Assembly (NCBI GenBank): GCA_012064385.1
Contig: QRDG01000955.1
Location: 124,001 to 188,000, forward strand
Source of the DNA: Puccinellia tenuiflora
Taxonomy: Eukaryota > Streptophyta > Magnoliopsida > Poales > Poaceae
DNA length: 64,000 nt
Direction: 5' to 3'
Of the stretch, positions 21,109-32,000 are shown piece after piece (the stretch's first letter is position 1; each line of letters opens with the position of its first letter). The position numbers and the translations under genes are program-made. Under the pieces are notes generated by a model. The model had not been told where the DNA came from, ran no database searches, and saw only the letters and a program-made list of their open reading frames with translations.

Positions 21109-22349
21109 CACGTATCAAAGAAAAGGACACGTATTACTGTGTATGCGTTCCCAAACGATCTGTTCGTCGCGCCTGCTCCTTGGACTGGCCGGCGACCTGC
21201 CTGGTGCGTCTCCCTGTCCGCCTCTCCTCCACCTCCGCCGCTCGTTCCTCCCGGCGGCTGGAACGAAAGAGGCGGGCTACCCCTTGCGCCCCCGTGTTCG
21301 CTCCGCCGCCTCCTCCTCTGCGGTTCCTCCAGGCGGCTGCAACAACGACGCCCGGCGTCCAGCGGCAGCACCCCGAATCGGCAGTGTCTCAGTGAGCTTC
21401 CCTCTCCCCATTTGATGCCGCTGCCAAATCTTCTGCCTAATTTCCGGAAAGACCTACTTTTTTTATAACTGTCAGAAACGTATCATGATTTCCTGACGAT
21501 ATTTTTGACATCTGAATTCTCGAACTCTGGTAACTTCTGGATAGGTTGTTTCTGCATACTAACAACCTGCAGACCAAAGGGTTTCTGCAGACTAACAGCC
21601 CTCGAGCCTAATTGGACATGATGCACGTTTGATTTTTTTCAGTTAGTGAAATTTGCTGCAGTTCGAGGCTGGAAAGGGTTTCTGGATAGGTTGTTAGTGT
21701 AATGTTTCAGTATGAAGGTTGTTAGTCTGAATGTATAAGTCTGAGGGTAGTGACTGAATGTTTCTTAGCCATCTAGTTTGGCTGCATCACCTCCACTTAT
21801 CTCAGCAACAAGTTCCTGCTCCCCTGCTTCTGGTGCACCGAAGCCCTCAGCCTGTTCGACAAAATGCTAACTGCATTGTTGTATTCTGGTCTGTCCAGAG
21901 TGTGATTCACACTGGGAGCGCCGAGTGAGAAAGCTGCACTTACCCGAACTCCTTCGCGGTTGGTGCCCCATTTTTTTTGTGGTGCACCCACGGCAGAGGC
22001 ATTGGTGTGACTTGCATACTAGCTGTCTAGCTTGCAACTTATAAACAGCTAAATATTTTGTTGTCTTGCAACTTATGTGAGAGCACAAGAAAAAACACAA
22101 GAGCGTGGGGGGCAGGGTTCACACAATAAGTAATGCTATGCTGATCGCCTATATGAGTTGATACAACATATTTAGGTTTTCTTCAGAGTTATTATAATAA
22201 ACTTTATTTATGTTGCTACATCTGAAACTACTTCTAGTCTGACGCTATTTAGAAAATGTCATTCCTACTTATATCCTTATTGTAATTACATAATGTTTAT
22301 TGGTATAAATACATTGATTATCCTTTTACAATCTCTGTTTCATGTCTAG
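21109..22349 (+). other. Probable 5' UTR exon and first intron of the FDM-like gene
   Basis: A CT- and GC-rich block at about 21150-21395 looks like a grass 5' leader exon. It is followed by about 950 bp of AT-rich intron-like sequence ending in CATGTCTAG at 22341-22349, a good acceptor 29 bp before the ATG. The promoter side is cut by the LINE at about 21108. The transcription start is not determinable. Confidence 0.45.
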
Positions 22350-22378
22350 GTAATAAAGGTTTTCATTCCTTCCTGAAA

Positions 22379-25300
22379 ATGGAATGTAGTTTAGATGATG
22401 ATTCAGACATTAGCGATGCTGAAATTGATGAGTATGAAGGCAAAATTTATGCAAGCTTGATGTCAGGAGATTTAAAAGTTAACAATGGTGAAAGTTTCAG
22501 TTGCCCATTCTGCAGTGGAAAGAAGAAAGATTACACTATACATTATGCCTCAGGAGTAGGTGCAGAACCTAACCGACCGGCAAAAGATAAGGCAACCCAC
22601 CGTGCCCTCGCCAAGCATTTGAAGAATGGCCTTGCTAAATCCCCTGAGCCACAGTCACAGCTAATTGCCTTGGAGCCACAACCTCTTCTGAACAGACATG
22701 AGAAGTTTGTGTGGCCCTGGATGGGTGTTGTAGCTAATGTGCCTACTGAATGGAGGGATGGACGTCAGATTGGAGAAAGTGGAGACCGTTTGAAGGAAAA
22801 ATTATCACGCTTTTGCCCGCTGAAGGTTACTCCTGTATGGACTTTTAGAGGTCATACAGGGAATGCTGTTCTTGAGTTTGCAAGAGATTGGAATGGTTTC
22901 AGAAATGCACTTGCATTTGAAAAATACTTCGAGGCAGAAGGTTATGGTAAAAACGACTGGAAAAAAAAAACAGAATAAATGGTCAGAACTTTTTGGCTGG
23001 GTTGCAAGAGGTGAGGATCACAGTTCTCCAGGGCTAATTGGAGACCACTTAAGGAAAAATGCTGACTTGAAAACTATCTATGATCTTGAGAATGAAGGAA
23101 CACATAAAAATAAAAAACTTGTAGCTAATTTAGCTAACCAAATTGAGGTCAAGAATCAGTATTTACAGGAGCTTCAATTCAGATACCACGAGATAGCTGT
23201 GTCACTTGAGAAGATGATGGCGCAAAGGGAACAACTTCTCCAGGCTTATAATGAAGGTTTGTGTTGATTTTCGTAACTTATTCGTGCATGTTGGCAGTGT
23301 GCATCGACCGGTGCAGAGTCCGGGTTTCCCCCTTTTTCGAAAAAAAGTGTGATGCGTGTTCTTCTGTCGTCAGCACGTCCATGTTTTCAGTTGTTTAACA
23401 ATCACTAACTTATGACTATCAGAAATTCGGAAGATGCAGCAGCTAACTCGCAGACATTCTCAGAAGGTCATTGATGAGAACCAAAATCTGCGTTCGGAGC
23501 TGGACTGCTGGAGTCCAAGATAAGAGAACTTAATTCGAGATCCAAGCAGCTTGATGACCTTGCTGCAAAAAGTGATTATGAGAGAAGGAATCTTGAGCAA
23601 GAGAAGCAGAAGGTGTGTGATTTATTGGCTTCTCACATCTCATGTTTTGCACCCTTCTTACATCTTTTGAAGTGGAGTCCAGTGGCCTCACTAATCCCCA
23701 TATGCACTGGCGAGCGCTCATTGGGTGCTAGTGGGACCATTGCATTTCCTGATCCCGAGAAAAGTGGGTGCACCGTCAATTTGGCATTTGGGGTGTTCTA
23801 TTCATCAGCAAGCTAACATGAGCACCCTCCATTATTTTTTCCTGCACGCATCACTGACCACATGCCCATGGATATGCTACCATGTGCATTTTTACATGGC
23901 ACGCGCCACCTAAATAAGTTTGATCCTAATTGCGTACACCTTATGAGTTTTTGTACCTGTAACCTGTGTTGTTTTTTACTTGTTTATTTTCAGTTGAGAA
24001 CAAATATTTATTATGAGCCATATGCATGTAAAGGCACTAAAGTGCAGAAGACTTGTCCCTGTTGCTTAGAAATCCTTGCGCAACTTATGTAACTTTGCTT
24101 TTCCTTGAATTCAGAATGCTAGTAAATCAAATCACCTTAAGTTGGCAACAGTGCAACAACAGAGAGCTAATGAGGATGTGCTGAGGCTGGTGGGAGATCA
24201 GAAGGTATGTGTCCGGGTTCCATTCAAGTGATATGATGGTTTGGTTTTTGAGCAGCATTTCTTGTATATTACCTTTACTGTATGGAAATCACAGAGAGAG
24301 AAAGAAGCTGCTTTAAAGAAAATCCGGAAGTTAGAACAGGAATTGGAGGCAAAATAGACACTTGAATTAGAAATACAGCAACTGAGGAGCAAATTGGAAG
24401 TGATGAAGCATATGCCAGGTCATGAAGATTCAGAATCGACGAAAAAAATTAATGAACTTAGTGCAGAACTGCAAGATAAGATGGATGAACTGGATGCCAT
24501 GGAGTCACTTAACCAAACTCTGGTTATTAAAGAAAGCAAAAGCAATACTGAGATGCAAGAAGCTCGGAAGGAGCTGGAAAATGTACGTTTCTTTTAAATC
24601 AACTGAAAATGCACAATGTGGACAGTGTTATGTTGTTTCGGCAATACGATTAACCTATTTTATACTTTTCTTCAGATCTTATGGGAGTTGATCCTTTCAT
24701 CTGCTGCATGTTCCACAGGGCTTGCTTGATCTTTCAGGTGGCCAAGCACATATAGGAATCAAGAGAATGGGTGAGCTTGATCTGAAAGCATTTTCAAATG
24801 CATGCAGACAGAATCTATCAAAAGAGGATACAGAAGTTACTGCTGCCATTCTTTGTTCAAAGTGGGAAGCTGAAATTAGAAATCCAGAATGGCACCCTTT
24901 TAGGGTTGTCATGGTTGGTGGGAAGGAGACGGTATGAATCTAGTTTGTAAAATCCACTGCCTTTACATACTCCCATAGCAGGCTTCTTTGTCGAGCTCTT
25001 CCCACCGGTAAGCGTGCAAGTAAGTTCTCCAAACATATTAGTGAAAACTGTGCTAGATGCGGCAACCTAGAGGATGAAATGCACATGCTTTTCCTATGCC
25101 CATTCTCAAAGGCTGCTTGGCTTTTCTCTCCTTGGTATATTAAAACAGAGGTACTTGCTAAAGATAATCATTCAATTCCACAAATTTTAAAGGTATTGCT
25201 GGATTCTGCTCATCCCCATATTAATGCAACCAGCCTATACACGTTCCTATGGTGCCTTTGGAAGGCAAGAAATGATACTCTATTTGGTAGAAAGTTTTGC

Positions 25301-26661
25301 AAACCATTGCAGGTGTATCCGGCGGCTAATGCAATCATGCAGGGCTCGGAGTTAGAAGATGTGATGGCATCCCAAGATCAAGGCGCTGCAACTGCTGCTG
25401 TTCAACAGCTAATAACCCAGCAAGAACCATCCTTGGTTGCAGGTCCACAAATTTTCTGCGATGCAGCCTGGAAAAATGAAGAAAATATACAATCATCTCC
25501 TGCAGGTATCGGTGTAGTCATCCAACTTGGAGACAATGATCACTGTCAGCAGCTTCATGTTTCGGCTCTTTCTCCTCCGGTGTCATCATCTCTCCAGGCC
25601 GAAGCATATGGGCTTCTCCTAGCCACGAAGCTAGCAGATACCCTCCACATCCAGGAACCACACTACTACACAGATTGCTCCGTTCTGGCGTCGGCTGCAG
25701 CGGCGACTTCCATCTTCAAAGAAGCAGGTCACTGGAACATCAGGCCTATCCTTGCTACTATACAGGCGTCTCCATCTTTTATTAGCAGCAGGGTAGCACA
25801 CATCAATAGGTGTTTTAATATTAAAGCGCATCATCAAGCTAAGCTAGCGTTTAAAATTCAAAACAGGCCTGTAGCTTTTAGATGTCTATGTTCAGGTGCA
25901 GGTTCTTGTACTACGAGAGATGTTCTCGCCTCTTCAAGTGTGAACCCTTTCACACTACTCTCTGTAAAGTGTTGCTAATGGTATAAAATCTGTCTTGTTC
26001 AAAAAAAAAAAAAAAATACATACTCCCATAGCTTTGAAGCATTGAGTTACGAGTGTTGCAAAACTGTCCTGTAACATAAGCTAAGCTTTTAAATGTTTCG
26101 ATCTTTTCTGTTGCATATATATTTTTTTCTGTTATTTTGGAGTAGCATTTTAATGCTTTTGTGTTTTAGTTCTATTTGGTTGTACTGCTTTCTCATGAAT
26201 AGAATTCCATCATGTTCGATGTCTCAATGCTAATTATTGTACGGCTATACTGTGCTTTTTTACTGTAACTTCCTATCCATGGTAGAATGTAGTCATCTTG
26301 GATACCATTAAATGCTGGCTCCTATTTTACCATGATGTGTTATTTACTATGATTTCCTGGCAACCACATGAATAACGTTTCCTATAAGTTCCACTACCTC
26401 TTATTTGACTTCCAATGGTGCATGCGTGTTTTAGGTAATAATTGATGCTGATGACGCGAAGCTTCAATAATTAAGAGAAGAGCACGGTGAAGAAATATAT
26501 TCGTTGGTGACAAAGGCGCTGCGTGAAATTAACGAGTACAATGCCAGCACGAGATATCCAGTAGGAGAGCTATGGACTTCAGAGAGGAACGGAAGGCGTC
26601 TCTGAAGGAAGCTGTCCAGTGCGTCCTGAGACAGTGGCTAACCAACAAGAGGAAGCGTTGA
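22379..26661 (+). pseudogene. FDM: FDM/IDN2-like XS-XH domain gene, disabled
   Basis: Members bind RNA in RNA-directed DNA methylation (family knowledge). Exon 22350-23256 starts MECSLDDDSDISDAEIDEYE and encodes a zf-XS region (SFSCPFCSGKKKDY..HASG-like, with a few residues missing). The XS domain follows (FVWPWMGVVANVPTEW to YGKNDW). Coiled-coil exons follow at about 23423-23612, 24115-24204 and 24295-24582. The XH domain is at 24676-24931 (LDLKAFSNACRQNL, WHPFRVV) and 26435-26661 (EIYSLVTKALREINEYN to LTNKRKR, TGA). Disabling changes: indel in an A-run near 22965, frameshift near 23503, TAG at 24355, TAA at 26468, frameshift near 26572. A LINE sits in the last intron. Splice sites otherwise look normal, so this is a duplicated gene that decayed, not a processed copy. 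Confidence 0.85.
24979..26016 (+). mobile_element. 5'-truncated L1-type LINE in an FDM intron
   Basis: Flanked by perfect 15-bp duplications of TACATACTCCCATAG (24964-24978 and 26017-26031), ending in a poly-A of about 16. One frame is open from the left junction to TAA at 25976. It has zf-RVT (FSKHISENCARCG, DEMHMLFLCPFSKAAW) and an RNase H domain (QIFCDAAWKNEEN, SSLQAEAYGLLLATKLAD, YTDCSVLASAAA), with the expected final Asp/His region less conserved. The intact duplication and open frame suggest a fairly young insertion, later than the gene duplication. Confidence 0.9.
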
Positions 26662-26892
26662 GCCGAAAGTTGGCTGCCATGGCTGATCTTTGCTTTTCAC
26701 TTGGTCTGCACAGCAGTAGTGTTCTGTGGTAGGTGTGTAGTATATGAGATGAGGATGCGCTAAACCATGACCATCTATCAGACCCTGTTCTTAATTACTG
26801 TCTATGTTGTCCATGTTACTGAGGATTGAGAGGGCTTCTTTTGTAGGGCTGTAAGGGCACCTCCAACGGCACGACCCAAAGCGGACGCATAA
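26662..26892. other. FDM 3' UTR and left half of a split MITE-like sequence
   Basis: Downstream sequence of the FDM-like gene up to about 26845. GGGCACCTCCAACGG at about 26854 then begins a sequence like the short hAT-type repeats common in grasses. It is split by the CRM-like element at 26893 and resumes at 34975 (CATAATCTGTCCGCTTC). CATAA at 26888-26892 is the left target duplication. Confidence 0.5.
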
Positions 26893-27184
26893 TGATGTAG
26901 CCCCACATGTGGACAACACCATGGACACCATGCCAAATGGCACAATGACAAGATCAAGAGTCAAGGCTCTTCATGAAAAGGTGACCTCGCTCCTCTCGAT
27001 GTGTGATCTCGACCTTTCTTTGAATGGTTTGCTACTTCATGCCGGTACCTTGTGCATACTCAGGATCCAACCGGATGATGGCCCACAATGGAGTCAAGGA
27101 GATGACCAAGAGAAGGTCCAAGATGATGGAGAAGATGGACAAGAGGAGATCCAAGAAGATGGACAAGAAGAGGAGGAGAGATGC

Positions 27185-27520
27185 GAAGACAGGGTGGCCG
27201 GCCTCCCAGCCGGCCTAGGCCGGCCTCCAACCCGAGGCGACCGGCCTCCCAACCGGCCCAGGCCGGCCTCCAGGCCGGGCACCCACCAGAAGCCGCCGGC
27301 CTCCATACCGTCCCAGGCCAGCCCCCAGGCCGGGCCACACCCCGACGCCGCCGGCCCACGCGCCCAGCCGGCCTCCAGGCCGGCCTAGGCCGGCCCCCAG
27401 GCCGGTCCCCCACCTGAGCCGGCCGGCCTCCAGGCCGGCCTAGGCCGGCCCCCAGGCCGGTCCCCCGCCAGAGCCAGCCGGCCTCCAGGCCGGCCTAGGC
27501 CGGCCCCCAGGCCGGTTCCC
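27185..27520. repeat. GC-rich GGCCGGCC tandem array in the 5' LTR
   Basis: Repeated CCTCCAGGCCGGCCTAGG-type units, many of them self-complementary around GGCCGGCC, directly upstream of the TATA box. Open frames over it on both strands are a base-composition effect. Confidence 0.8.
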
Positions 27521-27548
27521 CACCTTTCCTGCCCCGTTTTGTAATAGA

Positions 27549-27559
27549 CTATAAATAGC
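27549..27559 (+). promoter_or_regulatory. TATA box of the CRM-like LTR
   Basis: CTATAAATAGC at 27549-27559, repeated at 34616-34626 in the 3' LTR. It fits an LTR core promoter, with transcription expected about 30 bp downstream. Confidence 0.65.
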
Positions 27560-27965
27560 TTTCCACTTTCCCCATTTCGAAGGCAGACTGAATCTGAGAC
27601 TTGTGAGAGCCATGCTCCTCCTCCCTCGTAGCTAGGGTGCCTCGTTGAGGTAGATCTTGTTGTTGCTACTCTTTCACTGCGGTGTCTCTAGTAGTGCAAA
27701 CCAATCTTTCACTGCGGTGATTCTATTGGATCGGTGGACCGGCCGGTAAGAGCAATTGGTTTCAACAAGAGTAAGTTTGGCTTTGATTCTTCGATCCAAA
27801 GGCTACCTTTTTGAGGGTTTGTTGTTGGGTGGAGTTCATTAGCAGGATTTGCTAGTTATCCTTGTGTTTTGCCCACGAATCTCCCTCGTTTTCCCCTCGT
27901 GTTCTTCGTGTTCATCCCCGTTTTCCCCTCAAATCCGTGAAGATCGGGCCTAGCCCTACATCATT

Positions 27966-27977
27966 TGGTATCAAGAG
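27966..27977 (+). other. Primer binding site (iMet type)
   Basis: TGGTATCAAGAGC starts two bases after the 5' LTR. It is the initiator-Met PBS TGGTATCAGAGC with one inserted A, a variant common in plant gypsy elements. Confidence 0.75.
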
Positions 27978-29064
27978 CAAGGGTTTCCACGGATTTGGAT
28001 CGAGTTACCACCTTTTATTAGCCATTTCTCCACCAAAATTTTTCTTTCCCATACAAATTTCGAAAATTCAAAAAAAAAATAGCCGATATGGATTTCGTTC
28101 GATCTTTCGATTCGGTGAGCGATTTGTGGTTTTGATCCACGGATCTCGTGCTTAAAACCTTTTCCCCACTTTCCGTTGGTGTTTTCCGGAGGACTTTTCC
28201 GCTCCAAGCCCAAGCGTGCCGCGCAATTCGTCGCCGGCGGTACTACCGTCCGAACGGCCGTTACTACCGCCCGCAATCGGTCTTACCGCCCGTTCGGCCG
28301 GTGCTACCGCCGCACGACTATTCACCGACTTCATCTTCGTGTCGCTTCATCGCTACCTCGACGACATCAAAGGTATAGCTTCCGACACATCCCCTTCCAT
28401 TTCGCGAAACTTTTTCCTAGGAGCTAGCTCTTCATAGTGTGAGCATTGCACTTGTGTGACACCAAGTGACCATATCATAATCTTGTGAGCATCTAGTTGT
28501 AGCGGACTCGGCTCGGGCAAAAGCATAAAAGCAAAAGAGAAATAGAAAAGATTCAAAAAAAAAAAAAGAAGCCGAGCCGTGATCCTAGCCATACTCAAGC
28601 TCCAATAACCAATAGAGAAATGGGCACACTTGTGCAAATCGGGTGCTCTTTCACATACACTTGAGCTAGTTGTCCTTCGAGAGGTGGTGCGGCACGAGCA
28701 TAGTCTTCGTTAGGTCCAAGTTGCTCCTCCCTATAGTCGCACCATCCACGTTTGTCTCCACGTGTGAGTCTCTTTTGTTTCTCGGATTGTGTGGTTAGTC
28801 TCTTTTGTTTCGTGGTCCTTGTGGTTATCCTCCACTTCTTGCAATAGCCTTTTCGTTGGTTTCGTTTCGATTTCTTGCCACTTTACCATACCCAAGCTCC
28901 TCATAAGTGTGTGTGTGGGTCGCTTTTGGATTGCTAATCAAACATTCTTACTCTTGTGTCACCATTGTCTCGGACGGCAAGCCCACTTGTCCAATATTAT
29001 CAACCAAAGGTAAGAGCGGTTTTTAGCCACCACATATTCCACATATCACTTGTGTTTGCTTCTC
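27978..29064 (+). other. 5' leader of the CRM-like element
   Basis: About 1.1 kb between PBS and gag start without a long plus-strand frame. It contains an A-run near 28556 and CT-rich text. Leaders of this length are usual in chromoviruses. I see no further signal. Confidence 0.5.
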
Positions 29065-32000
29065 ATGGCTAGGGAAGAACAAGACGTCGACTTCGGCAAA
29101 CAAGCGGAGGCCCTTAGGAGGTACATCGACGACAACACACGACGCTATGAAGAGCGCCATCAGGCCGCGCAACGTGAAAACGCTGAGCGCTTCGCTCAAA
29201 TACAAGATGACCAACGTGAGAACAACGCGCGTTCCATGCGTATCGAGGGGTTGCTTCTCGAAAGACAACACCGGCACTCTTCGAGATCAAGCTCAAGGTC
29301 TTCGCATCGTTCCAACGCAAGAAGCAAAGGTCCAAGTGAGATTGGTCAAGGTCAACACCACGGCATACCTCCTCCACAAGCGAACTTGGACCATCACCAA
29401 CACCAAGACCAACATCGTCAAGAAGCTCCTCGTCCTCAAGCGAACATCGACCCTCCACTTCATCAAGCTCGTCCTCGACAAGAAATTCCAATTCCAAATG
29501 TTAACTTGGACCCCATACACCTACATGGGGACAATCGACATCATCGTCATGAGCTACCTCCACATCGAGCCCGCCGAGTGCCATTGGCCGACAATCATGT
29601 TGACATTGAAGATGACGAGGATTATGTTCCACGCCCCCACCAAAGACATCATCACCGAGACCGCCATCGCCACCATGATGATGATGATGATGAGGATGAT
29701 CGCAAGAACCGTTTCAATCCTCCCAAGCTTGTCATTCCTAAGTTCCATGGCACCAACGACCCGGAAGACTATATTGCATGGGAATCCAAGGTCTCCAAAC
29801 TATTTCGAGTCTACAAGGTGCCGCAAGACAAACGAGTTGACCTCGCATCCCTCGAGTTTGAAGGCTATGCGCAGCTATGGTGGGAACAACTCCAAGCATC
29901 CTTTGAAGACCCAATAGACACATGGAATGACATGAAGAAGGAAATGCACAAGCACTTTGTGCCACATCATTATGCACGCGATTTGTACAAGAAGCTACAA
30001 GAACTCAAGCAAGGTCTCAAGACGGTCGACGAGTACTACAAGGAGATGGAGTCCACTCTCTCCCGTGCACACATTGTAGAGTCCGAGGAACAATCAATGG
30101 CACGTTTCTTGAACGGCCTCACGTACCCCATCAAGAAGATAGTGGAATTCCAACCTTATGAGAACCTTGTTGAGCTCGTTCATCAAGCCATGAAGGCCGA
30201 GCGCCAAGTCGCCGAAGAGCTCAAGTATGTCAAGGCCAAGTCCTTCTTCGCCACTAGAGCTTCATCATCAACACAACCCATGACTCAAGTCCAAGCTCAA
30301 GGCAATGCCAAAAGTTCTACACCGCAACCCACTACCACTTCCAAGAAGACGACGCCCTCACCACAAGCCGTCAAGTCATATATCACTTGCTACAAGTGTG
30401 GAGGTCAAGGGCACAAGTCATTTGAATGCACCAACAAGAAGGTGATGATAGTCAATGACAATGGAGACTATGAGTCCATGAGTGAAGATGAGTACCACGC
30501 ATTGAACAAGGTGGCCACGATGCAAAGCTTGAATGACGACGATGACTACATCTATTGTGATGGTGACCCCAACCCCACTCTAGTTGTCACTCGAGTCTTG
30601 ACTACAATCAACCAAGGTGATGACGCTCAAAGATGCAACTTGTTCCAAACCAAGGACGGCATCAACGGCAAATCAATCAAGGTAATCATTGATGGTGGGA
30701 GTTGTCACAACTTGGCAAGCAAGGAGCTATGTGAGAAACTCAACTTGACGTACAAGAAGCACCCCAATCCTTACCATGTGCAATGGCTTAGTGACTCCGG
30801 CACCGTGAGGATCCAACACACGGTTCAAGTATCCTTCAAGATTGGCTCTTACGAGGACACGGTGGATTGTGATGTGGTACCAATGTCGGTTTGCCACTTA
30901 CTTCTTGGCCACCCTTGGCAATTTGACAAGGCCGCTACTCATGATGGGCGCACCAACTACTATAGCTTCAAATGGAACAATAAGATCCTAGTGCTCCGCC
31001 CAATGACGCCAAGCCAAATCATCACCGACAACGCCAAGACAATTGTAAGAGCGCAAGAAAAACAATCCCCTAGTGAGTTGAGTGGTGAGAGAGCGAACCA
31101 CATTCACGTGAGTGAGAGCCACAAGCCAAATATGAGTGAGAAAGGGAAAAGAGTGAGTCCCGGCGTAGTCTTGTTAGCCACCAAAAGTGAGATGCGAGAA
31201 GTGCGAGCAAACCCATCCACGTTCCACTTCGTGCTCTTATGCAAAGGAGATGGCAAAGACACTAACGACTTAACCCAAGTTCCTCCGTCTATGTTGTCTA
31301 TTTTGCAGGAATTCAAAGATGTCTTTCCGGATGAGCTACCTCAAGGACTTCCTCCCCTCCGTGGAATCGAGCATCGCATCGACCTCATTCCCGGTGCCCC
31401 GCTACCCAATAGAGCGCCATACCGCACCAACCCCGAGGAGACAAAGGAGATCGAGCGCCAAATTCAAGAACTCCTTGCCAAGGGACATGTTCATGAAAGC
31501 TTGAGTCCGTGCGCCGTTCCGGTCATCCTCGTCCCCAAGCAAGACGACACACTCCGAATGTGCATGGATTGCCATCCCATCAACAATATCACGGTGAGGT
31601 ATCGACATCCTATCCCACGACTTGATGACATGCTAGATGAGCTTAGTGGTGCCACTATCTTCTCCAAAATTGATTTGAAAAGTGGCTATCACCAAATCCG
31701 TATGCATGAAGGAGATGAATGGAAAACCGCATTTAAAACAAAACTTGGTCTTTACGAGTGGCTTGTCATGCCCTTTGGTCTTTCCAATGCTCCTTCAACA
31801 TTTATGCGTCTTATGAATCACGTCTTGCGCACTTTCATTGGCAAGTTTGTGGTTGTCTACTTTGATGATATCCTTGTGTATAGCAAATCCTTGCATGAAC
31901 ATGTCGACCATGTGAAGCAAGTTTTGTTGGCCCTTCGTAATGCTTCCCTTTTTGCCAACCTCAAGAAATGCACCTTTTGCACCGACAAGCTTGTGTTTTT

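Larger units (their letters stand above)
26893..27963 (+). repeat. 5' LTR of the CRM-like element
   Basis: 1071 bp. It holds, in order, a copy of the polyprotein C-terminal codons, a GGCCGGCC-rich array, a TATA box and the R/U5 region. Compared with the 3' LTR it keeps about 44 bp near 27745-27795 that the other has lost. Confidence 0.9.

Noticed and set aside
27024..27417. Long Pro/Arg/Ala-rich frames on both strands of the CRM-like LTR
   Set aside because: They follow the GGCCGGCC array in every frame; a base-composition effect apart from the true polyprotein tail.
29114..29977. Frames of 60-256 codons in other frames of the gag region
   Set aside because: Shadows of the intact gag-pol frame; no domains and unusual composition.
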